Below are positions 56,901-64,000 of a stretch of DNA of 64,000 bases, one piece after another. The position numbers and the translations under genes were made by a program. The first letter of the stretch is position 1; each line of letters opens with the position of its first letter. The notes beneath the pieces are model-generated. The model ran no database searches, was not told where the DNA came from, and was given only the letters and a program-made list of their open reading frames with translations. Origin of the DNA: Hyphomicrobiales bacterium (GTDB lineage: Bacteria > Pseudomonadota > Alphaproteobacteria > Rhizobiales > Rhizobiaceae); contig UCCA01000030.1 of assembly GCA_900470805.1 (NCBI GenBank), positions 1 through 64,000 on the forward strand, read 5' to 3'.

Positions 56901-57297
56901 CGGCGACATAGGCTGATAGCGCCGGCTCCATCGGCTGCGGCTGCATGTAGATCTTCAGGTCGTCGCGGATATCCTCGGGATAGGCGAAGGGCCAGGTCTC
57001 GGCGCTCTCCTCGATGAAGAAATCGAAGGGATTGTAGACGGTCATATCGGCGACGAGATCGACCTCGATCTTGAACTCGGTGACCGGGTCGGGGAAGACG
57101 TAGCGGGCCAGATAGTTGCCGTAGGGATCCTGCTGCAGGTTGACGAAATGGTTCGACGGCGAGACCTTCAGCGCATGGCTGATCACCCGCGTCTTCGAAT
57201 GCGAGGCCGGTTTCAGGCGGATGATCTGTGGTCCCAGGCGGACCGGCTTGTCGTATTTATAGTGCGTCAGATGATAGATGCTGGCTTTGATCGACAT
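53977..57297 (-). CDS. Transglutaminase / DUF2126 fusion protein
   Basis: The 1106-residue protein begins MSIKASIYHLTHYKYDKPVRLG. Residues 1-about 290 are a transglutaminase-like core with Cys in LALGSCRDSSWLLVEILRNLG, His in FTDLHAWCEVYLPG and GWVGLDPTSGLL. The remaining 800 residues are DUF2126, common in this operon type. Start at 57297 is preferred over one eight codons upstream by its similarity to family starts. It is the first gene of the operon and divergent from the AbrB-GNAT gene. Confidence 0.88.
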   Translation of the reverse strand: MSIKASIYHLTHYKYDKPVRLGPQIIRLKPASHSKTRVISHALKVSPSNHFVNLQQDPYGNYLARYVFPDPVTEFKIEVDLVADMTVYNPFDFFIEESAETWPFAYPEDIRDDLKIYMQPQPMEPALSAYVAGIDRTPVRTIDFIVGLNARLKEDIEYVIRMEPGVQTPEETLKLALGSCRDSSWLLVEILRNLGLAARFVSGYLIQLTPDLKALDGPSGTEVDFTDLHAWCEVYLPGAGWVGLDPTSGLLTGESHIPLAATPHYRNAAPISGAIFGQANTEFDFAMTVSRVAEHPRITKPFSDDSWDELDALGRKVDDILQAGDVRLTMGGEPTFVSIDDFESEEWNTAAVGPTKREKADELIRKLRERFAPGGFLHYGQGKWYPGESLPRWTFSLYWRKDGKPIWQNPQLIAGEGKETGAKAEDASNLLNAIARELAIEPDMVLPAYEDPAEWIIKEGSLPENVDPSNSKLTDPEERSRIARVFERGLTTPTGYILPVQAWNAKASDQRWISEKWKTRRGKIFLVPGDSPVGYRLPLGTLPYVPPARFPYIHPADPSIPRSPLPEVFVPAGRAMPEASRQSDDSSQARVEQTVGEIGGAVRTAISVEPRDGRLCVFMPPVERIEDYLELIAAAENAAAEIGLPVHIEGYSPPQDERINVIRVAPDPGVIEVNIHPASNWQDCVDITTTVYEEARQTRLGADKFMIDGRHTGTGGGNHVVVGGANPGDSPFLRRPDLLKSLVLHWQRHPALSYMFSGMFIGPTSQAPRIDEARHDSLYELETALAQIPAPGHGPTPLPWITDRLFRNTLIDVTGNTHRAEICIDKLFSPDGPTGRLGLVEFRGFEMPPNARMSLAQQLMVRALIARFWQNPADGKFVRWGTTLHDRFMLPHFVWQDFLDVLADLRQNGFDVSPEWFKAQLEFRFPFCGEVEYEGSKLELRQALEPWNVMGEEGAVGGTVRYVDSSVERLQVRLETGNAQRYTVTCNGRTVPLTPTGTAGVSVAGVRFKAWQPASGLHPLLPVNTPLTFDIYDTWSKRSIGGCIYHVAHPGGRSYDTFPVNGNEAEARRLARFEPWGHTAGGYIPQVETGSPEFPLTLDLRRPAGI

Positions 57298-57453
57298 GTC
57301 TTGCCTTATCTGGCGCCACATCTTCGTGCGGCATTGCTGTTCCCGGATGCAGTGTGTGCAATGCAGCGTGATAAAGCAAGGTGGGATGGAGGGCGGGTGG
57401 TTTGGAGGTCGCGCGTTCCTGCCGTATCACCATGTTGGATCGGAGATGATTTC
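57298..57453. promoter_or_regulatory. Divergent promoter region
   Basis: These 156 bases separate the first gene of the ATP-grasp operon from the AbrB-GNAT gene, so both promoters must lie here. Reading plus strand, CGGAGATGATTTC supplies the ribosome site of the AbrB-GNAT gene. No clear operator was seen. Confidence 0.5.
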
Positions 57454-58083
57454 ATGACGACAATGACCGTAACGGAGCAGGGCAAGGCGACTTTGCCGGA
57501 AGAGGTGTTGGAGCATCTCGGGATCCGGCCCGGCGAGGCGGTCAGGATCGATCTGCTGCCAGATGGGCGGGCGGAACTCAAAGCGGGCAGCGGCAACGGT
57601 TCCTGGCATGAGCTGAGCGGCATGCTCGCGGACAAAGTCAACGGCAGAAGGCTTTCGATCGAGGAAATCAACGATGCCGTTGCCGAGGCCGGAACGGCCG
57701 GGATCACGATCAAGGTCGATCCGTTTCCCTCGAATGATGACCTTAACGGCCTTTGGGTGGAAGCCTGGGGTGATCATGACGCGCGGGATTTCGGCAAGGT
57801 CCTCGCTCGCAGCCTCGCCCATCTCGGAGCCTACGAGGGCCGACGTCTGGTGGGATTCGTCAACGTCGCGACGGATGGTGGTCTGCACGCATTTGTTCTG
57901 GATACCTGTGTCACACCGGCCATGCGGCGGAAGGGGATTGCTACGATGTTGGTCGAGGAAGCGATAAACGTTGCCCGAAACAGAGGCGCAACATGGTTGC
58001 ATGTCGACTTTGAACCGCACCTGAGCTCATTTTATCGCGGTTGCGGTTTCAGATCGACAGAAGCAGGTCTCATTCGGCTATAG
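57454..58083 (+). CDS. AbrB/SpoVT-type domain fused to a GNAT acetyltransferase
   Basis: The 209-residue protein starts MTTMTVTEQGKATLPEEVLEHLGIRPGE, an AbrB swapped-hairpin DNA-binding domain (residues 1-48). The typical antitoxin tail SIEEINDAVAEAG ends at residue 80. Then a GNAT domain runs from residue ~84 (ITIKVDPFPSNDDLNGLWVEAWGD) to the end, with motif A VTPAMRRKGIATMLVEEA and motif B FYRGCGF. It looks like an antitoxin-like gene and an acetyltransferase gene joined in frame. GGAG precedes the ATG at good spacing. A fused toxin-antitoxin or a self-regulating enzyme are both possible. Confidence 0.8.
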   Translation: MTTMTVTEQGKATLPEEVLEHLGIRPGEAVRIDLLPDGRAELKAGSGNGSWHELSGMLADKVNGRRLSIEEINDAVAEAGTAGITIKVDPFPSNDDLNGLWVEAWGDHDARDFGKVLARSLAHLGAYEGRRLVGFVNVATDGGLHAFVLDTCVTPAMRRKGIATMLVEEAINVARNRGATWLHVDFEPHLSSFYRGCGFRSTEAGLIRL

Positions 58084-58116
58084 GATGGGCACGAGCCCTC
58101 CGTGTCGCTGATCGCC

Positions 58117-59496
58117 TCACCCTCTGGCAAATGTCACCACCGCCTTCAGCCCCAGCCCATCACCACCTGCGAGCAGGTCGAGCCGCGCATTGAACAGCTC
58201 GCAGATCTCCTCGACGATCGGCAGGCCGAGGCCGGCACCGGGGGCGGTGGTGTCGGTGCCGCGGGAGAAGCGCTGACGGACCGCGTCCAGCCTCGTGGCG
58301 GCGATGCCGGGGCCGTTGTCCTCGACTTCGAGGCGGACCGCATCCGGGGCGCCTGAGATGCGCACGGTGACTTCGGCGCCGGTGCCGGCATAGGCGATGG
58401 CGTTGCCGACGAGATTGCGCAGCAATTCGCCGATCAGCAGCGGCTCGGCGCGGACAAGCTCCGGCCGATCGCCCTCGAAGCCGAGATCGATGCCGGCGGC
58501 GGATGCCGTCGGGATGAGTTCGCCTGTGATCTCCTGGGCGATGGCGGTGAGGTCGATCGCCGATGCGGTCAGCGCCTCGCGGGCGGCGGCGGCGTCGATC
58601 TTGGCCATCAGCAGCAGCTGCGCCAGGATGCGCTCGGCATGGGCGACGGCCTGGTCACCCTTCAGCGCCACGGCCTGCGCCTCCTGGAGCGAGGTGGCAC
58701 GTGATGACAGCGCCAGCTGGGTACGGATGATCGCCAGCGGCGTGCGCAGCTGGTGGCTGGCGTTGCCGGTGAAATTGCGCAGCGCATCGAGCGCCTGTTC
58801 GAGACGGACCATGAAGCCGTTGACGGTATCGACCAGCGGCTGCACCTCGCTCGGGACGGATTGCTCGATCGGGTGCAGGTCGTCGGGGCTGCGTTCGCCG
58901 ATCGCGTCGCGCAGCTTGTAGAGCGGGCGCAGCGCCACGGTGACGGAAATCCAGACGATAACAGCGGCGCCCGCGATCATCACCGAGAGCCGCAGCGCCG
59001 AGCGCAACAGGATGGCGCGGGCAAGCTGGCGCCTGGCGATCGTGGTTTCGGCGACGGTGACGGTGAAGGGGACCGAGCGGATGCCCGTGGAGGCCGAGCG
59101 ACGCAATGTGGCGACGCGGATCGGCTCGTTACGAAAACTGTCGTCGGCGAAGACGGCGTTGTCGCCCTGGGTTTCCTTCAGCACCGGGAGCGCCTGGTAG
59201 CCGGTGATGAAGGCGCCGGGCGGTCCATCGACGCGGTAGAAGACACGGTCCTGGGCGGCCGATGTCAGCATTTCCAGCGCGACATAGGGGATATCGACCT
59301 GCAGCGAGCCGTCCTCGGCGACGACGACGCGTTCGGCGATCGCCAGCGCCGAGCCGGCGAGGACGCGGTCGGAGACGATGTTGGAGGTCTGCACCGCCTC
59401 GCGATAGGTGTCGGCCAGCGCCACGACGCCGAGCACGGCGGTGGAGATCAGCAGCCAGAACAGCAGGCGGCGGCGGAGCGAATAGGCTGATGTCAT
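58117..59496 (-). CDS. Sensor histidine kinase
   Basis: The 459-residue protein has a membrane helix (about residues 8-28), a periplasmic sensor (30-165), a second helix (168-190) and a HAMP-like linker. The HisKA core has phospho-accepting His in TGNASHQLRTPLAIIR, N box LLRNLVGNAIAYA, G1 EVEDNGPGIA and G2 GAGLGLPIVEEI. The 2CSK-like N-terminus matches TctE-type kinases. Its ATG overlaps the response regulator stop by 4 bp. The pair probably controls a transport system such as the binding protein at 62290. Confidence 0.92.
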   Translation of the reverse strand: MTSAYSLRRRLLFWLLISTAVLGVVALADTYREAVQTSNIVSDRVLAGSALAIAERVVVAEDGSLQVDIPYVALEMLTSAAQDRVFYRVDGPPGAFITGYQALPVLKETQGDNAVFADDSFRNEPIRVATLRRSASTGIRSVPFTVTVAETTIARRQLARAILLRSALRLSVMIAGAAVIVWISVTVALRPLYKLRDAIGERSPDDLHPIEQSVPSEVQPLVDTVNGFMVRLEQALDALRNFTGNASHQLRTPLAIIRTQLALSSRATSLQEAQAVALKGDQAVAHAERILAQLLLMAKIDAAAAREALTASAIDLTAIAQEITGELIPTASAAGIDLGFEGDRPELVRAEPLLIGELLRNLVGNAIAYAGTGAEVTVRISGAPDAVRLEVEDNGPGIAATRLDAVRQRFSRGTDTTAPGAGLGLPIVEEICELFNARLDLLAGGDGLGLKAVVTFARG

Positions 59497-60185
59497 GACG
59501 CCTCGGGCGCGGCGGCGTCCGGCTGCTTGTCGAGATAATAGCCGATGCCGCGGGCGGTTTTCACCGTCAGGCCGTATGGCGCCAGCCGCTTTCTCAGGCG
59601 GCTGACATATTGCTCGATGGCGTTGGCGGAGATGTCGTCGTCGAAGGCGGTCAGCGACTGGATGATGGCTTCCTTGGCAACCACCTTGCCGGCGCGCATG
59701 AACAGGATTTCCAGCAGGCCGAGCTCACGGGCCGGGATGTCGAGGGGCGTGGCGCCGGAGGAAAACGCGCGCGAGTTGAGATCGAGCGACAGGCCGCCGA
59801 AGCTGACGGTCGCCGAATGCAGGCCGGCCTGGCGGCGCAGGAGCACGCGGACGCGGGCCTCGAATTCGGAGATGTCGAAGGGTTTGATGAGATAGTCGTC
59901 GGCGCCGAGGTCGAGGCCCTTGACGCGCTCTTCCGGCGTGCCGCGGGCGGTGAGGATCAGAACTGCCGCCTGGTTCTGGCGGGCGCGCATGGCGCGCAGC
60001 ACGTCGAGGCCGTCCATTTCGGGCAGGTTGAGATCGAGGACGACGAGATCGAAGGCTTCGGCCGACGTGACCGCATCGGCGGATGCGCCGTCATGGACGA
60101 CATCGACGGCGTGGCCGGTGCCGCGCAGGATCGCCGACAGCCCGTCGGCCAGCGCGATATTGTCCTCCACCAGTAGTATGCGCAC
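59493..60185 (-). CDS. OmpR-type response regulator
   Basis: The 230-residue protein begins VRILLVEDNIALADGLSAIL from a GTG at 60185 after AAGGGAACATCC. An upstream TTG at 60209 is possible. Its receiver domain has phospho-accepting Asp in LVVLDLNLPEMDG near residue 51 and Lys in YLIKPF, followed by a winged-helix output domain (residues about 120-220). It is the partner of the kinase it overlaps by 4 bp. Confidence 0.92.
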   Translation of the reverse strand: MRILLVEDNIALADGLSAILRGTGHAVDVVHDGASADAVTSAEAFDLVVLDLNLPEMDGLDVLRAMRARQNQAAVLILTARGTPEERVKGLDLGADDYLIKPFDISEFEARVRVLLRRQAGLHSATVSFGGLSLDLNSRAFSSGATPLDIPARELGLLEILFMRAGKVVAKEAIIQSLTAFDDDISANAIEQYVSRLRKRLAPYGLTVKTARGIGYYLDKQPDAAAPEAS

Positions 60186-60269
60186 GGATGTTCCCTTGCT
60201 TTTTGTCAAAGACTACAGGGCGGCGGCGGCGCTGTCACCGTCCGTCGTGCGCCGGCTTTCGATAGGGCC

Positions 60270-62135
60270 TCACTGCTGGGCGATCGCCTGCATCAGCGTG
60301 ATGAAGCGCGGGTCGGCGCGGATGTTGTCGAGGTCGGAATCGTTGTCGAACCAGCCGATCTGGTAGAAGGAGCTGTTGGGAAGAAGCTTCTCCAGCAGTT
60401 CGATGGCGCGGTCGATGTCGCCGAGCACGGCGTGGACGCAGACGGCGTTGTAGCGGGTGATGACGTCGTGCGGGTCCATGGCGAGCGCCCGGGTGATCCA
60501 GGAGACGGCGCGGGCGCGGTCGCCGATCTGGGCGTAGGCCAGTGCTGCGCGATGCACCGGCGCGGCGTTGCCGGGGTTCTGTTCGGCGGCGCGTTCGGCC
60601 CGCGCCGCACCCTCGCTCGCCCATCGGCGACCCTCGACCGGGCGGCCGAGCGAGCGACAGGCGGCGGCGAGCAGCACCGGCGAAACGTAGTCATCGGTGT
60701 AGAGAGATGCGGACCGCTCGAAATAGAGGATGGCGGCGTCGAACTGGCCGCGCTTGAACAGGCGGTGGGCGTAGTGGAAATTGGCCTCGAACAGATTGGG
60801 GTCGAGTTCAAGCGCGCGGGCGAAATAGGTGTCGGCCTCGTCGTCGCGATCGTCGTGGTGCAATGCGATGGCACGCGCGGCGTGGGCTTCGGCGAGATCA
60901 GGATCGAGCGCCAAAGCCTTCGATGTCATCTCGAGGATCTCGTGGATCGGCAGCTCGGCCGCGTACCAGATGTAGAGGGCGGAATCGCAATCGGCGATGC
61001 CGGCATAGGCGCGGGCATAGTCGGGGTCGAGTTCGATCGCCTTGGCGAACATCCGTCGGGCCAGCGTCAGGTAGGACATGGTCATGGTACGGGCGAATTT
61101 GCGGCCGCGCAGATAATAGGTGTAGGCCTCGACATTGGTGGTCGGGTCGCTTTCCAGCGCGCGCACCTCTTCCGGCCGCATCTTCACCTTCAGCTGTCCA
61201 ACGATGGCGTGGGCGATCTCGTCCTGGATTGCGAAGATGTCGGTGAGGTCGCGGTCGTAGCGATCGGCCCACATGTGGTCCTCGCTGCAGGCGTCGATCA
61301 TCTGGGCGCTGATGCGCACGCGTCCGCCCGAGGTGCGAACACTGCCCTGCAGGACATAGCGGACCGACAGCTCGCAGGCGATCTGGCCGATCTTCATGCT
61401 GCGGCCCTTATAGGCGAAGGTGGTGTTGCGCGGCGTGACCAGCAGGCCCGAGATCTTCGACAGGTCGGTGATGATGTCCTCGGTCAGGCCGTCGGAGAAA
61501 TACTCCTGGTCGGGATCGCCGCTCATGTTGGTGAAGGGCAGGACGACGATCGAGCGGTCGCCGGCGGTGGGTGTTTCGGAGGCCTCCGCCGATGTGTCGT
61601 CCAGATGGTCGAACAGAACGGCGTAGACGTGGACCTGCTTCTCGATGTTCTTGAGCGCCTGACGGCCGCGGTCTTCGAAGCGCAGGTCGAGGCGGGTGCC
61701 AACGTGATCGCATACCGAGGCCGAAACGGCGATGCCGCCGGGATCGGCGACCGCTTCCAGTCGTGCCGCGACATTGACGCCGTCTCCGAAGATATCGCCG
61801 CCTTCCACAATCACGTCGCCCAGATTGACGCCGATACGGAAGCGAATGCGACGGTTCTCGGGCACGCCCTCGTTGCCGCGCGCAACGCCGCGCTGAATAT
61901 CGACGGCGCAGGCCACGGCATTGACAACGCTCGAGAATTCGATGAGCAGGCCATCGCCGAGCAGCTTTACCACGCGGCCGCCATGCTGCACGATCGCCGG
62001 CTCGACGAGTTCGCTGCGGTGGCGGTTGACGGCGGCCAGGGTGCCTGCCTCATCGACGCCCATCAGCCTGCTGTAGCCGACGACATCGGCGGCGAGAATG
62101 GCTGTCAGTCGTCGCTCCAATGCGTCCTCCGACAT
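60270..62135 (-). CDS. Class III adenylate cyclase with TolB-like and TPR regions
   Basis: The 621-residue soluble protein starts with a class III nucleotide cyclase domain (residues 8-170): LTAILAADVVGYSRLMGVDE carries the first metal-binding Asp, GDGLLIEFSSVVNAV the second. A TolB-like segment (about 195-320, IVVLPFTNMSGDPDQEYFSDG) and a run of TPRs (about 345-610) follow. Such enzymes make cAMP and are numerous in rhizobia. It lies next to, but 84 bp after, the two-component genes on the same strand. The TPR part may bind a regulator. Confidence 0.88.
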   Translation of the reverse strand: MSEDALERRLTAILAADVVGYSRLMGVDEAGTLAAVNRHRSELVEPAIVQHGGRVVKLLGDGLLIEFSSVVNAVACAVDIQRGVARGNEGVPENRRIRFRIGVNLGDVIVEGGDIFGDGVNVAARLEAVADPGGIAVSASVCDHVGTRLDLRFEDRGRQALKNIEKQVHVYAVLFDHLDDTSAEASETPTAGDRSIVVLPFTNMSGDPDQEYFSDGLTEDIITDLSKISGLLVTPRNTTFAYKGRSMKIGQIACELSVRYVLQGSVRTSGGRVRISAQMIDACSEDHMWADRYDRDLTDIFAIQDEIAHAIVGQLKVKMRPEEVRALESDPTTNVEAYTYYLRGRKFARTMTMSYLTLARRMFAKAIELDPDYARAYAGIADCDSALYIWYAAELPIHEILEMTSKALALDPDLAEAHAARAIALHHDDRDDEADTYFARALELDPNLFEANFHYAHRLFKRGQFDAAILYFERSASLYTDDYVSPVLLAAACRSLGRPVEGRRWASEGAARAERAAEQNPGNAAPVHRAALAYAQIGDRARAVSWITRALAMDPHDVITRYNAVCVHAVLGDIDRAIELLEKLLPNSSFYQIGWFDNDSDLDNIRADPRFITLMQAIAQQ

Positions 62136-62289
62136 TCTGGCGAGGTTGATCTCTTCTGGGGTGGCACAAGTCTAGCGTTTTTGCGCTTTGTTGTCGCGCA
62201 TTACGGTTACGCCTTTGGAGGAGCATGGCGAACGTGGTGGGAGCGTGCCCTAGCTTGTGCTCCGCCCACCGGTCATGCATTCTGCCCGC

Positions 62290-63357
62290 ATGAGGAGACT
62301 GCCATTTCTGATCTGTCTGCTGCTCTGTCCGGGGCTCGCCCTGGCGGAACCGGTGTTCTATCCGGCGTTATCGGGAGACGCCGACGCGCCCGTGCTCGTC
62401 GTCTATTCCTCGCTCGACGAGCCGCTGGCGCAGCCGATGATCCGCGGGTTCCAGACGGCCAATCCCGATGTGTCGGTGAAATACGAGGACATGCTGACCG
62501 GTGAGATCTATGACCGGATCGTGCGCGAGACCGATGCCGGGCAGAAGACCGCCGACTTCGCCTTTTCGTCGGCGATGGACCTGCAGGTGAAGCTTTCCAA
62601 CGACGGCTACGCGCAGCCGAGCAACCTGCCGATGAGCGGCCGCTGGCCGAAATGGGCGAATTGGCGCAACACGGCCTATGCGCTGACCTTCGAGCCCGCC
62701 GTCTTCGTCTATCACAAGCCGAGCTTCGCCAACGAACAGCCGCCGAGCTCGCGCGCCGAGTTCGTCGATTATCTCAAGCGCAAGGGTGACGCGGTGCACG
62801 GGCGGATCGGCACCTATGATATCGAGCGGTCTGGCGTCGGCTTCCTGTTCATGGCGCGCGACCAGGAGCAGTTCGGCGATATCTGGTCGGTGATCGGGGC
62901 GATGGGGGCGGCGGGCGTCAAGCTCTATTCGACAAGTTCCGCCATTCTCGAACGTGTCTCGGACGGGCGCTTCGTGCTCGGCTACAACATCCTCGGCTCC
63001 TATGCCGCCGACTGGGCGAAGCGGCATCCCGAGGTCGGTATCGTTCTGCCGAAGGATTATACCGTCGTCATGTCGCGGATCGGGCTGGTGCCGCAGGCGG
63101 CGGCCGATCCGGAGCTCGGGCGGCGCTATCTGTCGTTTTTCATGTCGAAGGAGGGGCAGACGATCATGGCGCGCGAGCTGCAGATCCCGGCCGTCAGCCC
63201 GGAGGTGACCGGCGACAACACGGCGAACACGATGCAGGAACTGCTCGGCGCGCAACTGAGGCCGGTACCGGTCAGCCCCGGACTGATGGTCTACCTCGAC
63301 CAGGTAAAACGGGCGCGGCTGATCGCGCACTGGAACGAGGTCCTGCGCCGGCAATAA
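62290..63357 (+). CDS. ABC transporter periplasmic substrate-binding protein
   Basis: The protein is about 355 residues from ATG 62290, with a signal peptide MRRLPFLICLLLCPGLALAEP. ATG 62275 and GTG 62257 are alternative starts, none with a strong ribosome site. The mature protein has a periplasmic binding fold of the Fe3+/polyamine group: VLVVYSSLDEPLAQPMIRGF and FLFMARDQEQFGDIW. No permease or ATPase lies in the window. It is divergent from the cyclase gene; a sensory role with the two-component genes nearby is possible. Confidence 0.82.
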   Translation: MRRLPFLICLLLCPGLALAEPVFYPALSGDADAPVLVVYSSLDEPLAQPMIRGFQTANPDVSVKYEDMLTGEIYDRIVRETDAGQKTADFAFSSAMDLQVKLSNDGYAQPSNLPMSGRWPKWANWRNTAYALTFEPAVFVYHKPSFANEQPPSSRAEFVDYLKRKGDAVHGRIGTYDIERSGVGFLFMARDQEQFGDIWSVIGAMGAAGVKLYSTSSAILERVSDGRFVLGYNILGSYAADWAKRHPEVGIVLPKDYTVVMSRIGLVPQAAADPELGRRYLSFFMSKEGQTIMARELQIPAVSPEVTGDNTANTMQELLGAQLRPVPVSPGLMVYLDQVKRARLIAHWNEVLRRQ

Positions 63358-63606
63358 GCGCCAGACGTGCCGTTTCGTGTCAATGATCTCCACTGGGTTG
63401 CATAAGTATATCCTCACATGTTTTCATTGAAATCATGAGTCAATTCACATTCTGTGCAAAGAATACCGAAGCTGAAAATTTGCGGCATCGCGCACTATTC
63501 TTTTAACGCTTGCAGGCCATATTAGGAAATTGGAAGGGTCGGGAACCAATCGTCTGGTCGGACGTTATCGGGTCTCAGAGGCAACGTGCGTAATGGGCAA
63601 TCCTGC

Positions 63607-63999
63607 ATGAAAATTCTTATCGTCGAAGACGAGCTGCTGATCGCGCTCGATCTTGAATCCATCGTGGAGGATCTTGGCCATACCGTGATCGGCCCGGCCC
63701 GAACGCTGGACGAGGCGCTGAAGCTTGCGGGAGACGCCGAGGTTGCGCTTGTCGATGTCCAACTGGCCGACGGCGTAACCGGTCCCGCGATTGCCGAGCG
63801 CCTTTCCGGCGAGCACGGCGTTACCGTGGTGTTCGTCACCGGCAATCCCGAGATGGTTCGCGACAACCGCAATGCCATCGGCGTGGTGTCGAAGCCGCAC
63901 TGGCCGGAGAAGGTGTCGGAAGCACTCGACTACGCCGCGGCGATCCGTTTCGGCAAGTCGCTTATTTCGCCACGCTTCCTGATGCCGCTGGCCTCCTGA
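63607..63999 (+). CDS. Single-domain response regulator
   Basis: The protein is about 130 residues from ATG 63607 (GTG 63586 is an alternative start). It is a receiver domain alone: MKILIVEDELLIALDLESIV with acidic pocket, Asp in VALVDVQLADGVTGP near residue 53, and VVSKPHW with the conserved Lys. No output domain follows the receiver; the last residues end in LMPLAS. Such stand-alone receivers in Rhizobiales work with HWE kinases. The window ends one base after its stop. Confidence 0.85.
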   Translation: MKILIVEDELLIALDLESIVEDLGHTVIGPARTLDEALKLAGDAEVALVDVQLADGVTGPAIAERLSGEHGVTVVFVTGNPEMVRDNRNAIGVVSKPHWPEKVSEALDYAAAIRFGKSLISPRFLMPLAS

Positions 64000-64000
64000 A

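Overview
The window looks like chromosomal DNA from an alphaproteobacterium of the Rhizobiaceae (Rhizobium/Agrobacterium/Ensifer type). It is GC-rich and carries a glgP-glgB-glgC-glgA-pgm-glgX glycogen cluster, a soxBDAG sarcosine oxidase operon, an HWE-family histidine kinase, a MaoC/NodN-type hydratase, an alphaproteobacterial-style leader before a fold III ornithine/lysine decarboxylase, and short rhizobial-style palindromic repeats. No rRNA, tRNA, CRISPR array, prophage or transposase gene was seen.

Layout. 0-7 kb: a YebE-like DUF533 protein, a DUF1007 plus NicO nickel/cobalt exporter pair, a LysR regulator, a MazF-type toxin pair, then a structured leader, the decarboxylase and a GNAT acetyltransferase. 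7-14 kb: small secreted and membrane proteins, a hairpin-rich intergenic stretch, a diguanylate cyclase, cysE, and a probable Zur-regulated operon (CobW GTPase, WD40 protein, GNAT) whose GNAT gene is split by a 271-bp element with terminal inverted repeats. A vapBC pair and a creatininase-family hydrolase follow. 14-25 kb: MarR and LacI regulators, a 2-hydroxyacid dehydrogenase, an HWE kinase, a DAO-type oxidase, a TPR lipoprotein, two S21 (rpsU) genes around a cold-shock gene, an SDR and an ABM monooxygenase. 25-36 kb: a vWA/TadG-like protein, small stress-type proteins, sarcosine oxidase, VOC proteins and a second PIN toxin pair. 36-48 kb: MaoC and the glycogen cluster. 48-50.5 kb: two more TadG-like proteins. 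50.6-57.3 kb: a three-gene operon of transglutaminase, circularly permuted ATP-grasp/alpha-E fusion and transglutaminase/DUF2126. 57-64 kb: an AbrB-GNAT fusion, a two-component system, a class III adenylate cyclase with TPRs, an ABC binding protein and a single-domain response regulator.

How genes work together. The glg genes and pgm make and degrade glycogen from glucose phosphates. Sox subunits oxidise sarcosine to glycine with transfer of the one-carbon unit to folate. The CobW protein, with a long His-rich tract and an upstream Zur-box-like palindrome, points to zinc-starvation control. The most interesting under-described system is the ATP-grasp/alpha-E/transglutaminase operon, predicted from its families to make and process a peptide-like product that has not been identified. 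Other points worth follow-up are the decarboxylase leader, whose Shine-Dalgarno sequence can be sequestered, the in-frame AbrB-GNAT fusion, and the mobile-element-split acetyltransferase.
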